Origin: Paenibacillus sp. USDA918EY
Lineage (GTDB): Bacteria > Bacillota > Bacilli > Paenibacillales > Paenibacillaceae
DNA length: 64,000 nucleotides
Assembly (NCBI RefSeq): GCF_009870825.1
Contig: NZ_WTWY01000010.1
Coordinates: 100,844-164,843, forward strand
Direction of reading: 5' to 3'
Shown here piece by piece: positions 8,833-18,075 of this stretch. Numbering within the stretch: position 1 is the first letter of the stretch; every line of letters starts with the position of its first letter. The notes under the pieces are model-generated. The model did not search any database, had not been told where the DNA came from, and worked only from the letters and a program-made list of their open reading frames with translations. Position numbers and translations under genes: made by a program.

Positions 8833-9666
8833 TCACTTAAACCCCGTAAAAGCCGATCCGGACTGCATATAATACTTCTGCCCGAAAAAATAAAGCAAAA
8901 TCATCGGAATCGCCATGATCGTCGACGCGGCCATCAGCTTTTCCCATTGCGCCCCGTGATCCTGCTGAAAACCTTGCAAACCGAGCGTCAGCGTCCATTT
9001 GGCGGCATCGTTCAAATAAATGAGCGGTCCCATAAAGTCCGTGTAGGCACCCACGAAGGTAAACAAAGCAACCGTCGCTAACGCGGGTTTCAACGTCGGC
9101 AAAATAATTTGCGCGTAAATCCGGAATTCCGACGCCCCGTCCATTTTTGCTGCCTCGGACAGCTCTTTGGGAACGCCTAAGAGAAACTGCCTCAACAAGA
9201 AAATGTAGAACGGCGCCCCGAAAAACGCCCCGATCGTCAGCGGCAGAATGGTGTTGATCCACCCCAGCTTCGCGAAAATAATGTACTGCGGAATCAGCTG
9301 CACCTGCGACGGCAAGATCATCGTGGCAAGAACGATCGCGAAAATGATTTTGCTCCCCACCCACGGAATCCGAGAGATCGAATAAGCGACAAGCGGAGAG
9401 GCAATCAATTGCCCGATGATACATACGACGCAGATCACCAGCGTGTTCAGCATATAGCGGCCAAACGGCACGGTTTCAAACGCGGCCTTGTAATTCGACC
9501 ATTGAAAAGATGCCGGGATGATCCGCGGGGGCAGCTCGAATATTTCATTCGGCGATTTGAGCGAGGTGAACACAAGCCAAACGAAAGGGAACAGAAAAAA
9601 CACCGAGAACAAGATCAGCATCGTATGCGGAAAAATCTTCGTTCGAACCAGCTTTGCAGCGCTCAT
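8833..9666 (-). CDS. Sugar ABC transporter permease, CUT1 family (MalG/LacG type)
   Basis: Inner-membrane permease of a binding-protein-dependent carbohydrate importer (277 aa, normal length). It has six hydrophobic segments, and the cytoplasmic coupling loop reads LSEAAKMDGASEFRIYAQII, matching the EAA motif that contacts the ATPase. The C-terminus KYYMQSGSAFTGFK is typical of this subfamily. GGAGGTGA precedes the ATG, and only three bases separate it from the stop of the upstream permease. No ATPase gene is in the operon, so it probably uses a shared MsmK/MalK-type ATPase encoded elsewhere. The substrate cannot be told from sequence. Confidence 0.9.
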   Translation of the reverse strand: MSAAKLVRTKIFPHTMLILFSVFFLFPFVWLVFTSLKSPNEIFELPPRIIPASFQWSNYKAAFETVPFGRYMLNTLVICVVCIIGQLIASPLVAYSISRIPWVGSKIIFAIVLATMILPSQVQLIPQYIIFAKLGWINTILPLTIGAFFGAPFYIFLLRQFLLGVPKELSEAAKMDGASEFRIYAQIILPTLKPALATVALFTFVGAYTDFMGPLIYLNDAAKWTLTLGLQGFQQDHGAQWEKLMAASTIMAIPMILLYFFGQKYYMQSGSAFTGFK

Positions 9667-9669
9667 CCG

Positions 9670-10617
9670 CTATTCACCTCCGTAATAGACCCAGCGTTTG
9701 GATGTTTTCAGCACGAGCAGCGTAATCAGCATGACGATCATGAACAGGATCCAGGCGAGCGCCGAAGCGTAGCCCATCTTCAGATTCATGAAAGCTTCCT
9801 GGTACAGATTAACGGCGTAAAATAACAACGACTGCCCGGGTCCGCCAAGGGAGTTGCCCGATTTCCCCCCCGCCAGAATGTAAGATTCCGTAAAAATCTG
9901 AAACGCGCCGATCAGCCCCATAATGAGTTGGAACAAAATAATCGGCGACAGCGCCGGAACCGTGATTTTCCAAAACCGATGCCACCAGTTGGCCCCATCG
10001 ACCTGCGCCGCTTCATAATACGTTTGCGGAACGCCCTGCAGAGCCGCCAGAAAAATGAGCGCCCCCGCTCCCGAGCCCCACAGCCCCATCAGAATCAAAG
10101 AAGGTTTGGTAAACTGCGGGTCCAGCAGCCAAGCCGGATCGGGAAGACCCGCCCAGCGCAAAAAAATGTTGACGAGACCGAAATCCGGATTCAGCATCCA
10201 AGTCCAGAGCAGGGCGCTAGCCACGCCGGGAATAACCGCCGGAAGATAAAAGATCGTGCGATAATAATTGATGCCTTTGACTTTGAAGTTCAGCAGCATG
10301 GCGATGAGCAACGAACTGAACAACGTGACGGGAACGGATATAAACGCCATAAACAGCGTATTGCTGATGGATTTATAAAAGTTGTGATCTTTCATAATCG
10401 CCTTGTAATTGCCCATGCCTACCCATCTCGGGGGATTAAACAGATCGTATTCCGTCAAACTGAAGTATAGGGAACTAAAGAAAGGATACACGGTAAAGAC
10501 CAGAAAACCGACGATCCATGGGGAAGCAAAGGCGAGCCCGATCCAGAAATAACGCCATTCCTTCCTTGTCCACCCCTTTCTCCTCAATATCATTTGGCCG
10601 GAGATGGAGTCTCTCAT
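9670..10617 (-). CDS. Sugar ABC transporter permease, CUT1 family (MalF/LacF type)
   Basis: Partner permease (315 aa) with a basic cytosolic N-terminus (RRKGWTRKEWRYFW) and six membrane helices. The coupling loop YYEAAQVDGANWWHRFWKI fits the EAA motif. GAGGAGG precedes the ATG. It lies 80 bases after the binding-protein gene and is nearly fused to the next permease gene, so the three form one operon. Long extracytoplasmic loops with GGKSGNSLGGPGQS suggest a family specialised for oligosaccharides, but that is only inference. Confidence 0.9.
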   Translation of the reverse strand: MRDSISGQMILRRKGWTRKEWRYFWIGLAFASPWIVGFLVFTVYPFFSSLYFSLTEYDLFNPPRWVGMGNYKAIMKDHNFYKSISNTLFMAFISVPVTLFSSLLIAMLLNFKVKGINYYRTIFYLPAVIPGVASALLWTWMLNPDFGLVNIFLRWAGLPDPAWLLDPQFTKPSLILMGLWGSGAGALIFLAALQGVPQTYYEAAQVDGANWWHRFWKITVPALSPIILFQLIMGLIGAFQIFTESYILAGGKSGNSLGGPGQSLLFYAVNLYQEAFMNLKMGYASALAWILFMIVMLITLLVLKTSKRWVYYGGE

Positions 10618-10697
10618 CTATCCGTCCTCCTCGCAGATAGTTTGGATCTAACCCGTCCCGTTGGAGGCCGGGCCAGATCCTTGGTCTGAATGCCGGA

Positions 10698-12008
10698 TTA
10701 TTTAACCAGAGGCTGAATCTTATCCTTCACCCTCTTCAAGCCTTCATCCACGCCGACTTCTCCGCGGAGAATCGCGTTGTATTGCGTGGAGAACTCCGTC
10801 ATATATTCCGTCGAAAACGACGTTGCCGGGAAGGAGCGCAGGTTCGGGCTCGAAGAATATTGCAAAAATTCCTGGAAGCCGGGCACATCCTTGTAAATTC
10901 CGTTGGTTTGCAGCGAGGTTCGGGTCGGCAAATTGCCGATGGCCGCGGTAAACTCCGCCATTTGTTCCGGCTCGGTCATCCACTTCAGGAATTTCCACGA
11001 TTCATCCGGATGTTTCACGCCTTTTGGTATATAAAATACGCTTGTCGTTACGTTGCCCGGATTTTTGAGACTGGGATTATTTTCATCGTAAGGGATCGGG
11101 GCAATGCCGTATTTTAAGTTCGGAGCGAACTGTTTGATGAAGGTCGGCAGCCATTCGCCGTCGATCGTCATCGCATATTTGCCTGTAAAAAAAGGATTCT
11201 GAGGCGACATGTATTGGCCCAGTCCGGATGCAAACCGGTCCAGCTCCTTGGATCCGAACTGATCCCAAATCCCTTTTCCGAACTCGACGGCGGCTTTAAC
11301 GCCCGCATTGTCGGGAGTCACCTGCTTTTTGTCCGCATCATAATAGGAGCCGCCATAGGCGTAACTGAACGTAAAGGCATCCACCCCCGGCCATAGGCCT
11401 AGCTGCTGAAGTTTTCCTCCATTTTCTTTGACGCTCAGCTTTGTAATGTAATCTTTGAGCTGGCCCATCGTTTCCGGAGGACCGTTCAGGCCGGCTTTTT
11501 CCAGCACCTCTTTGTTATAAAACAGCATCGAGACGTGCATGGCGATCGGCAGGGCATACGTTTTTCCTTGGGACTGGGAAGAGCTGAGCGCAGCGGGCAC
11601 GAAATCGCCCAAATCAACGTTGTCTTTCTTGATGTAATCGTCCAGCGGCATCATGGCGCCCCGTTCTCCCCACGGTACGACATCCTGACCGAAGTTGGAC
11701 GCGATATCGGGGGGATTGCCTCCCGTAATGGCCGTCAGCTGCTTCTGGTAATCGCTTTGCGACAATCCCTTCACTTGAATATCAGGATTGGCCTCATTCC
11801 ACTTCTTGATCAATTTTTCGAGCGCTTCGCCTTCCGGGCCGGTCCATCCGTACCAAAAGCTGAGCTCAACCGGCTCCTTTTTGGCGTCCCCGCCTTTCGT
11901 TCCGCCGTTTTCCTTCCCGGAGCTTGGAGTTTCTTTACCTTCGCAGCCGGATAAAACCGCAAGCAAAAATACGAAGACGAGACCTAATAAACTCCCTTTT
12001 CGCTTCAT
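10698..12008 (-). CDS. Sugar ABC transporter substrate-binding lipoprotein
   Basis: Extracellular solute-binding protein, family 1 (436 aa). The signal peptide ends in the lipobox LSGC, so the protein is tethered at Cys22. The mature N-terminus is low complexity (KETPSSGKENGGTKGGDAKK) and then shows the family start LSFWYGWTGPEGEALEKLIK. GGAGGG precedes the ATG by eight bases. It captures the sugar for the two permeases that follow. The AraC gene just upstream in the same direction, and a cre-like site before the start, indicate substrate-specific activation plus carbon catabolite control. Neighbouring genes do not reveal the sugar. Confidence 0.9.
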   Translation of the reverse strand: MKRKGSLLGLVFVFLLAVLSGCEGKETPSSGKENGGTKGGDAKKEPVELSFWYGWTGPEGEALEKLIKKWNEANPDIQVKGLSQSDYQKQLTAITGGNPPDIASNFGQDVVPWGERGAMMPLDDYIKKDNVDLGDFVPAALSSSQSQGKTYALPIAMHVSMLFYNKEVLEKAGLNGPPETMGQLKDYITKLSVKENGGKLQQLGLWPGVDAFTFSYAYGGSYYDADKKQVTPDNAGVKAAVEFGKGIWDQFGSKELDRFASGLGQYMSPQNPFFTGKYAMTIDGEWLPTFIKQFAPNLKYGIAPIPYDENNPSLKNPGNVTTSVFYIPKGVKHPDESWKFLKWMTEPEQMAEFTAAIGNLPTRTSLQTNGIYKDVPGFQEFLQYSSSPNLRSFPATSFSTEYMTEFSTQYNAILRGEVGVDEGLKRVKDKIQPLVK

Positions 12009-12085
12009 GTCTCTTCCCTCCTATTCTTTGGACAGCAACGCCAACGAAGCTCGTTTGCCGTCATCAACTATTCCATATGTTAGCA

Positions 12086-12099
12086 TGTAAGCGCTTTAG
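12086..12099 (-). promoter_or_regulatory. cre-like site (CcpA) upstream of the binding-protein gene
   Basis: The plus strand reads TGTAAGCGCTTTAG, close to the cre consensus with the central CGCT core. It lies 77 bases before the start of the solute-binding protein gene, where CcpA could repress the operon. Confidence 0.55.
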
Positions 12100-12148
12100 T
12101 TAATTTCACTATTGTATCTTAAAGTTGGACTATCGTTAAAAGTTTGAA

Positions 12149-13069
12149 CTACTTGTTCATGGCCTGTTTTCGGAACTGATTCGGAGAGATGCCGGTGTAT
12201 TTTTTGAAAATTCTGCAGAAGTAAGCCAGCTCGTTAAACCCTGTGGCATAACATACCTCCGTGACGGTCATTGAAGGACGCTGCAGCAGCACAAGCGCGT
12301 TGGCGATCCGTAAATCAACAAGATAGCGGTTGAACGTTTTGCCTGTCCACTCTTTAAACAGCCTGCAAATCGTCGGCTTCGACATATTGGATATGGCGCA
12401 AATATGCTCGAGCTTAATGTCCTCGTGCGCGTTTTGGTCGATATATTCAACGACTTTGTTCATCGTGTCCCGATACCTTTCAATTTTTTGGAACCCCGCT
12501 TTGACCAGCTCCCCGTTCACCTGACGAATGATGAAAGATAACAGCTGCAGCAGATCCGCTTTCAGCACGATTTGAAAAAACGGGGCCCGTTCCTCGTATT
12601 CGCCCAGCATATCCTGAAGCAAATTTCGGATTTTCCCCTCCGTTACTCCATCGAACACAATCTGCGAATGGTGAGCGCAGTCCGAACGCATAAAATGCTT
12701 CAAATAATGGACGTCAAAAAACGCCTGATCCCGCGGATCGTCGAACCGCTCGTTGATAAAGGACGGCATAAATTCGCAGCCTAAAATTTCAACCTTCTCT
12801 TGTTCGAAAGCATGGATGCGATGCATCGTAAAGGGGGGCACCAGAAACAGATCCCCTTTTTTGATCCGGTACTGCCGCGAGCCGAGCGTATGCAGAAATT
12901 CCCCCTTGGATACGTACCATATTTGAAAATAGTCATGAAAATGGGTGGACAAGCTGACGAGGGAATCCATTCGATACATCTTGCAGTGCAAATCTTCCAG
13001 CATCTCCAGTTTGGAGTTAAAGTAGATCACTCCCGAGCGGGTCCATTGATCGATATCGAGCTTTTTCAT
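12149..13069 (-). CDS. AraC family transcriptional regulator with cupin sensor
   Basis: A 306-aa regulator. The N-terminal cupin-like domain (about 20-110) includes HFHDYFQIWYVSKGEF and LFLVPPFTMHRI. The C-terminal double helix-turn-helix (about 200-302) includes IKLEHICAISNMSKPTICRL and ends with CRIFKKYTGISPNQFRK. AGGAGGAA precedes the ATG. It is just upstream of and collinear with the sugar transporter genes and probably activates them when the sugar is bound. It is strongly similar, by eye along nearly the whole length, to the AraC protein at 18200-19141, which points to duplication of a regulator/transporter locus. Confidence 0.9.
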   Translation of the reverse strand: MKKLDIDQWTRSGVIYFNSKLEMLEDLHCKMYRMDSLVSLSTHFHDYFQIWYVSKGEFLHTLGSRQYRIKKGDLFLVPPFTMHRIHAFEQEKVEILGCEFMPSFINERFDDPRDQAFFDVHYLKHFMRSDCAHHSQIVFDGVTEGKIRNLLQDMLGEYEERAPFFQIVLKADLLQLLSFIIRQVNGELVKAGFQKIERYRDTMNKVVEYIDQNAHEDIKLEHICAISNMSKPTICRLFKEWTGKTFNRYLVDLRIANALVLLQRPSMTVTEVCYATGFNELAYFCRIFKKYTGISPNQFRKQAMNK

Positions 13070-13184
13070 CTCAATTCCTCCTCTATATATCCCCTTTTTC
13101 GTATATTATTTCCGTTGCCATTTGCCTCCAAATGAAATAGAATTGAACCTTGAAATTCACAAAAATACGGGGAGTTGAACCTGT

Positions 13185-14378
13185 ATGGCATCAAAAATCA
13201 CTTATTTGGATGGTTTAAGAGGTTTGGCCGCTTGCGTGGTCGTCGTTTCACACTTTTTTCAGGTATTTGCGCCGTCTGTTTTTGAAGGAAAACAGGAGAT
13301 CGCCCACTTTGCCTTTGAAGGTTTTGCTGCACGGACACCGCTGAACTTATTGTTCAACGGCAATTTTTCCGTCTGCGTCTTTTTCGTATTGAGCGGTTTT
13401 GTGCTCAGCTGGCGATATTTTCACACGAAAGACAAGTTACATATTTACTCCTCTGCCCTGCGCCGATATTTTCGATTGGCTATTCCTGCCGTATTATCCG
13501 TCTTGTTAGCCTACTTGGTCATGGTGCTCGGTTTGGGTTATTTTGATAAAATCCGCCAAACAACGTTGTCCTCCATGCATGATCCGTATTTGGCCAGTTC
13601 TAATTTTCTCGTCATGCTGCAAGAGGCCTTATTCCACACGTTTTTTAACTATGGGTCCGCCTATAATCCCGTCTTATGGACCATGACCTATGAGCTGCTT
13701 GGTTCCTTCCTGATCTTCGGATTTCTTTTGACCGTCGGCAGGTTCAAGTTTCGGATTGCAGCCTATGCGATCCTCGTCGTGCTTCTTGCCGATTCGTATT
13801 ATTTGGGCTTCGTGCTTGGCATGGCGCTTAGCGACCTGAAGTTCAGCGGCCGGGATCGGTTGGCCATTCTTCAACGGCCTTGGATCACCCCCCTTCTTCT
13901 TTGTGTAGGGCTGTATCTTGGCTCCTATCCTTATGTGGGCATCGAGAATACCATCTATTCCGTCCTCGTATGGAAAACCTCGTCGTTTTCGTTTTTTGTG
14001 TTCTACCATACGTTGGGGGCATTTTTCATATTGACAGCTCTCTTGAATTCTTCTCGCCTTCAATCGCTGTTCAGCCGGAAGCTGTTTTCCTATCTTGGCA
14101 AAGTATCGTTTTCCTTTTATCTGCTCCATTTCACGATCATTTGCTCACTCGGATCCTATATTTTCTATCGATTGCACCCCCATTTCTCGTACGGACTTAG
14201 CGTGACGTTCACCCTTATACTAACCACCCCTTTCATCTTTGTATTGGCCCATTTGTTCTATCGATTCGTCGATGCAAAAACCCTATCCGTATTGGGTCAT
14301 TGGAGCAAGCGAATCTTCGATCCTCTTGTTCGACAAAGGGCAGGCGGCATGCAGGCTGAAAAAACAAAAAGCATGTAA
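13185..14378 (+). CDS. Membrane acyltransferase, acyltransferase-3 family
   Basis: A 397-aa integral membrane O-acyltransferase (OatA/NodX-like membrane domain). The N-terminal segment YLDGLRGLAACVVVVSHFFQ carries the family arginine and the catalytic-type His. About ten hydrophobic helices follow, with the conserved VCVFFVLSGFVLSWRYF block near 65-85. Such enzymes transfer acyl groups, often acetyl, onto cell-wall or exported glycans. GGGGAG precedes the ATG. The gene diverges from the AraC gene and has no obvious partners. No extracytoplasmic SGNH domain is attached, unlike OatA. Confidence 0.85.
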   Translation: MASKITYLDGLRGLAACVVVVSHFFQVFAPSVFEGKQEIAHFAFEGFAARTPLNLLFNGNFSVCVFFVLSGFVLSWRYFHTKDKLHIYSSALRRYFRLAIPAVLSVLLAYLVMVLGLGYFDKIRQTTLSSMHDPYLASSNFLVMLQEALFHTFFNYGSAYNPVLWTMTYELLGSFLIFGFLLTVGRFKFRIAAYAILVVLLADSYYLGFVLGMALSDLKFSGRDRLAILQRPWITPLLLCVGLYLGSYPYVGIENTIYSVLVWKTSSFSFFVFYHTLGAFFILTALLNSSRLQSLFSRKLFSYLGKVSFSFYLLHFTIICSLGSYIFYRLHPHFSYGLSVTFTLILTTPFIFVLAHLFYRFVDAKTLSVLGHWSKRIFDPLVRQRAGGMQAEKTKSM

Positions 14379-14706
14379 CGCCGACGACATCTCCGAAGGC
14401 TCGTTAAAATATATCAACTGTTAAAACGAGTCTTCAGAGAGATCGATTGTAGCGGTGCAGCAGCCTATATTCAAGGTGTAAACGCAGCACAAAACAGCCA
14501 TTCCCGGATCTTGCCGGAAATGGCTGTTCGCAATTGTCCTTCTTATTCCTATTAAGGATAGACTTGTCATTGTTGGAGTTATACAATTTCAAATATATAT
14601 TGATTGATGCGCCCGATTTAATGATCGGCGATATCCGCTGTTTCTTCCGCGGGTTCCATGGAAATCCTGCTTAATAACATGTTACGAAAGAATAGGAGAC
14701 TGTAGC
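14379..14706. other. Intergenic region without a gene
   Basis: No coding frame is convincing. The only structure seen is the hairpin at 14493-14528 and the ribosome binding site of the next gene (TAGGAGA before ATG 14707). Confidence 0.7.
14493..14528. terminator. Hairpin after the acyltransferase gene
   Basis: AACAGCCATT (14493-14502) pairs with AATGGCTGTT (14519-14528), and the loop contains two CCGG tetramers. A T-run does not follow on the plus strand, and A-residues lie to its left. Its core is the same as that of the hairpin at 8770-8811, so it may belong to a repeat family. Confidence 0.5.
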
Positions 14707-15855
14707 ATGAACAAAAACAAGACGACACGAAAACCAGGTTCGGGGATGGAAAAGGAATCCGCCAAAGTGCTCGATTCCCGCGCCTTGAATCGTGCCACGC
14801 TCGCCAGGCAAATGCTGCTCAAGCGCGAAAAGCTTCCGGTTTTGGATGTTGTCGAAAAATTGATCGGTCTGCAAGCCCAATCCCAGAACGCGCCGTATTT
14901 CGCTTTATGGTCCCGAATGGAAGACTTCCAGCAGGATCAACTATCAGAGCTGATCCGGGATAGAAAGGTGGTACGCATGGCCTTGATGCGCGCCACCCTT
15001 CACTTGGTCTCTTCCCCCGACGCTTTTCAGCTTCGCCCATGGCTGCAGAGCGTCATGGAACGAAGCTTAAAGGGGGGTTACGGCCGACAGCTCAAGGATG
15101 TGGATCTCGGACAGCTCGCTGCGAATGGACGGAAACTGGTCGAAGACAAACCGATGACGTTCAGCGAATTGGGCGGGCATTTGCTGGAACATTGGCCAGA
15201 TCTTCCGTCAAAGGCGGCTACAGCTGCCATTCGGAATTTGGTGCCGCTTGTGCAAATACCGCCGCGGGGGATTTGGGGGGAAGGAGGACAAGCCGCACAT
15301 ACTACGTTGGAAACATGGCTTCATCAATCCCTATGCCCAAAGCCCGATGCGGAAACTTTGATCCGGCGGTATTTGGCGGCATTTGGTCCGGCTACGGTTA
15401 AAGACATCCAGGTATGGTCAGGACTAACCGGTTTAAACCAAACGATGGAAAAGCTTCGTCCTGAGTTGATCACCTTCCGGGATGTGCATGGAGCTGAACT
15501 ATTCGATCTGCCCGATGCTCCGCGGCCTGATGGAAGTACCCCCGCGGAACCGCGGTTTCTCGGTGAATTTGACAATATCCTGTTGTCCCATGCGGATCGC
15601 AGCAGAATACTGGACGACAGGTACCGTAGCAGCGTATTCACGATAAACGGAATTATCCGGTCAACGATCCTCATCGACGGATATGTTGCCGGAACGTGGA
15701 AGTTGATACAAGAACGAAAGAAAACGGTTTTGAGCATCGACCCTTTTATTACGCTTTCCCAAAAAGAGACCGACGCGCTAACGATGGAAGGAGCGCGACT
15801 GCTTCATTTCGCGGCGCCGGAGGATTCGCAAGAAGTGATTATTCAATCCGGCTAA
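14707..15855 (+). CDS. Winged-helix DNA-binding-domain protein (HTH_42, YcaQ/AlkX-like)
   Basis: A 382-aa protein of the HTH_42 winged-helix family (DUF1006 type). Family blocks seen are RATLARQMLLKREKLP, EKLIGLQAQSQNAPYFALWS and VRMALMRATLHLVSSPDAF in the first third, then AAFGPATVKDIQVWSGL and LPRFLGEFDNILLSHADRSR-like blocks. Relatives such as E. coli YcaQ/AlkX act as DNA glycosylases on alkylated or cross-linked DNA, while other members have no known activity. The catalytic motif of YcaQ (QxQ with nearby acidic residue) is comparable with GLQAQSQ here, but activity is not proven. The gene is monocistronic, with a terminator at 15966. Confidence 0.8.
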   Translation: MNKNKTTRKPGSGMEKESAKVLDSRALNRATLARQMLLKREKLPVLDVVEKLIGLQAQSQNAPYFALWSRMEDFQQDQLSELIRDRKVVRMALMRATLHLVSSPDAFQLRPWLQSVMERSLKGGYGRQLKDVDLGQLAANGRKLVEDKPMTFSELGGHLLEHWPDLPSKAATAAIRNLVPLVQIPPRGIWGEGGQAAHTTLETWLHQSLCPKPDAETLIRRYLAAFGPATVKDIQVWSGLTGLNQTMEKLRPELITFRDVHGAELFDLPDAPRPDGSTPAEPRFLGEFDNILLSHADRSRILDDRYRSSVFTINGIIRSTILIDGYVAGTWKLIQERKKTVLSIDPFITLSQKETDALTMEGARLLHFAAPEDSQEVIIQSG

Positions 15856-15925
15856 TATAGAAGTTGAACAGAACATTTCACCCGGCTGCCTTCATTCTTG
15901 CGAGTCACAGGTTCAACTTATATAG
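15852..15925. repeat. Small element with inverted ends; one of an inverted pair
   Basis: The ends AGTTGAAC (15862-15869) and GTTCAACT (15911-15918) are inverted repeats, with TATAG-type flanks on both sides. A 24-base core at 15870-15893, containing CACCCGGCTGCC, recurs exactly on the opposite strand at 19310-19333. A second shared block, CTTATATAG, recurs at the matching distance. This looks like a tiny mobile or recombinogenic repeat. Confidence 0.6.
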
Positions 15926-15965
15926 CGGCAGCGGAGATTGGCTTCAAGGGAAATCTTCAGACGCA

Positions 15966-15998
15966 AAAAGAAGCTGAGCGAATGTCGTCAGCTTCTTT
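15966..15998. terminator. Bidirectional terminator
   Basis: AAAAGAAGCTGA (15966-15977) pairs perfectly with TCAGCTTCTTTT (15988-15999), giving a U-tail in both directions. It separates the plus-strand winged-helix gene from the minus-strand oxidoreductase genes. Confidence 0.85.
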
Positions 15999-16068
15999 TA
16001 CCGTCCGGACATTTCCATAAAAAGGAAATCAAGCCGTGTAAAGCACTAAAAATATTTGGGCAGGCCGC

Positions 16069-16914
16069 TTATCCGCTCCCTGGCAGCTTAATCCACTGAT
16101 AAGGCTGCTTGGCGGCAATAAGCGCATATTCAATAAGGGTGATAACGGCAATGGTCTCGGAGGAAGGCACGGTCGCCTCTCCGGTCTCAAAGAACCTCAC
16201 CAAATCGCGGATAAAGCTTTGGAAGAAATCCGACGCCGGCTGCACGACGCGGCAGGCTCCCGAGTCGTAGTTGATGGACATCATAAACGGAGAGCCCTGG
16301 CCCGGCTGCTGGATCGTGGCCTGCCTGCCGCCGGAGAACTCGATCAGCAAGGCCGGCGCCGCTTCCGTCCCGATGAACATGACGCGCTGGGCATCCTCGC
16401 CCATCAGGGCAATGACCGGTTCGATCTGGTGGATCGAATAGTTTTCCATCGCACCCGGTCCCCAGCTGGAAATGACCTTGATTCCTGCGCGCTCGACTTC
16501 CGCATATTCCGCGGCATACCGGAGCGCCGACGAAGAATACAGCGGGGTCTGATACTTCGCGGCCCGCTCAAACAAACGCACCGCCGCCGCCCTGTCCGGA
16601 GCGAACGTCTTGTCTATGTAGGTCGGCTTTCCCGATGCCAGCGGCAGCTCGGAAAGCGCTTCATGCTGCTCCGGGTTGTCAGGCGACAACACGATCAAAA
16701 AATCGCTTTGGGCAACCACTTCTTCTATCGTGCCGCACCACGCCACGCCATGTTTCGCGCACCATTCCGTATTGCTGAGTCCCTGCTCGGCATCCTTCAT
16801 GCCATAAGCAAAAGCGACCTCCATCGTGCCGCCCGAAGCCTTGCGAATCCATTCGGGGTAGTTGTTCGCGTGCCATTCGTCCAGATAGTAGTCGATAAAG
16901 CCTATTTTCTTCAT
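16069..16914 (-). CDS. Gfo/Idh/MocA-like protein, short form
   Basis: A 281-aa dehydrogenase-like protein. The N-terminus starts as a Rossmann strand (KKIGFIDYYLDEWHANNY) but lacks the usual GxGxxA loop. The middle has SDFLIVLSPDNPEQHEAL and KPTYIDKTFAPD, where the Lys corresponds to the family EKP lysine. Such forms are often paired with a full-length oxidoreductase. Its start overlaps the stop of the upstream gene by four bases (ATGA), which means translational coupling. Together they probably act on a sugar or cyclitol, but the missing dinucleotide loop makes independent redox activity uncertain. Confidence 0.75.
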   Translation of the reverse strand: MKKIGFIDYYLDEWHANNYPEWIRKASGGTMEVAFAYGMKDAEQGLSNTEWCAKHGVAWCGTIEEVVAQSDFLIVLSPDNPEQHEALSELPLASGKPTYIDKTFAPDRAAAVRLFERAAKYQTPLYSSSALRYAAEYAEVERAGIKVISSWGPGAMENYSIHQIEPVIALMGEDAQRVMFIGTEAAPALLIEFSGGRQATIQQPGQGSPFMMSINYDSGACRVVQPASDFFQSFIRDLVRFFETGEATVPSSETIAVITLIEYALIAAKQPYQWIKLPGSG

Positions 16915-17990
16915 GCCAACGCTCCCGCTTCCAGGAGGGAAATCTCGCGGCCTTCTTCCGAAGAGCGGTAAATGGCTTCGATCATTTGGGCCGTCACGAT
17001 CACCGTGTCAATATGCGACGGCAGCTTTTCTCCGGAATGGATGCCGGCGATAAAACCGTCGATCTCCTCCTGGAAAGCGTTGTTCTGCGGATATTTCGCT
17101 GTGCTTTCCAACAAAGCGCCGTGCTGCGCAGAGTACAGTGTAAACTCCTTGCCGTACTGGAGACGAATGCCTGCTTTGTCCCCGAGAAAATCAATATACA
17201 TTTCATCGACGCCGATATTTTGCGCCCACGCGCCGTTCACCGTGATGGACGGTCCTTCCGTCCGGATCATGGCCGTGACAAAATCATCCACATCATAGCT
17301 GCCCTCATAGTTCGGAGGACCCGCCCACATGTTCAGGTAAGCGTAATTCGGCATATCCTTGCCAAGCTTCGAATACGCCTGTCCGGACACCGTCTTCGGC
17401 TTCGGATCGCCCGCGCAGTACATGACGATATCCAGGAAGTGAACGCCCCAGTCAATGAGCGCCCCGCCGCCCGCGACCGCCTTGGTTGTAAAATCTCCGC
17501 CCAGCCCCGGAATCGAGCGATGGGCGCGGAAGCTGACGACGACATGGTACAATTCGCCAAGTTCCCCGCTTTCGATCATCTGCTTGATAATGTTGACGCC
17601 TTTATTGAAGCGGTTCACGACGCCGATATTCAGCGTTTTGCCGGTTTCATGCTGCACCTTCTGCATCTCCAGCGCTTCCTTGTACGTTCTGGCGGCCGGC
17701 TTCTCGCACAGCACGTGCTTGTCGGCACGCATGCAGTCGATCGCAATGGAGGCGTGAACGTTGTTGGGGGTACAAATCGACACCGCCATCACCTCAGGAT
17801 CGTCCAAAATGACCCGGTAATCCTCCACCGCCGTGCCGCAGCCGTACTTCTCGACCGCTTGTTCAGCCCGCTCCTTGCGAATATCGCAAAAATACTTGAT
17901 CTCCACGTCCTTATTGGCCACGTAAGCCGGGATGTGAGCACTGTTGGCAATGGTCCCGCAGCCGATCACCGCTACAATCGTTTTTGTCAT
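16911..17990 (-). CDS. Gfo/Idh/MocA family NAD(P)-dependent oxidoreductase
   Basis: A 359-aa sugar or cyclitol dehydrogenase. The Rossmann motif is VIGCGTIANSAHIPAY near residue 8 and the active-site lysine is in LCEKPAARTYKEA near 97. I start at ATG 17990, which follows GGAGGG at a good distance; the frame continues upstream only because a relic of a permease gene lies there. The C-terminal domain (about 125-350) has WGVHFLDIVMY, containing the conserved His. It is coupled to the short oxidoreductase-like gene downstream. It was probably once the distal part of an AraC-regulated sugar transporter operon. Confidence 0.85.
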   Translation of the reverse strand: MTKTIVAVIGCGTIANSAHIPAYVANKDVEIKYFCDIRKERAEQAVEKYGCGTAVEDYRVILDDPEVMAVSICTPNNVHASIAIDCMRADKHVLCEKPAARTYKEALEMQKVQHETGKTLNIGVVNRFNKGVNIIKQMIESGELGELYHVVVSFRAHRSIPGLGGDFTTKAVAGGGALIDWGVHFLDIVMYCAGDPKPKTVSGQAYSKLGKDMPNYAYLNMWAGPPNYEGSYDVDDFVTAMIRTEGPSITVNGAWAQNIGVDEMYIDFLGDKAGIRLQYGKEFTLYSAQHGALLESTAKYPQNNAFQEEIDGFIAGIHSGEKLPSHIDTVIVTAQMIEAIYRSSEEGREISLLEAGALA

Positions 17991-18006
17991 AGCAAATTCC
18001 CTCCGG

Positions 18007-18075
18007 TTACTTGAACCCGGTAAAGACAGCCCCGGATTGCATAAAGTATTTTGACCGAGCAGCGTCATTCGAATA
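18007..18075 (-). pseudogene. Relic: last codons of a CUT1 ABC permease gene
   Basis: On the minus strand the bases before a TAA at 18007-18009 read KYFMQSGAVFTGFK. This nearly matches the C-terminus KYYMQSGSAFTGFK of the permease at 8833-9666. Upstream the similarity continues for only a few codons in a shifted frame (LLGQ, consistent with one lost base) and then stops. So an ABC permease gene has been deleted down to its tail, between the AraC gene and the oxidoreductase gene. Confidence 0.8.
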
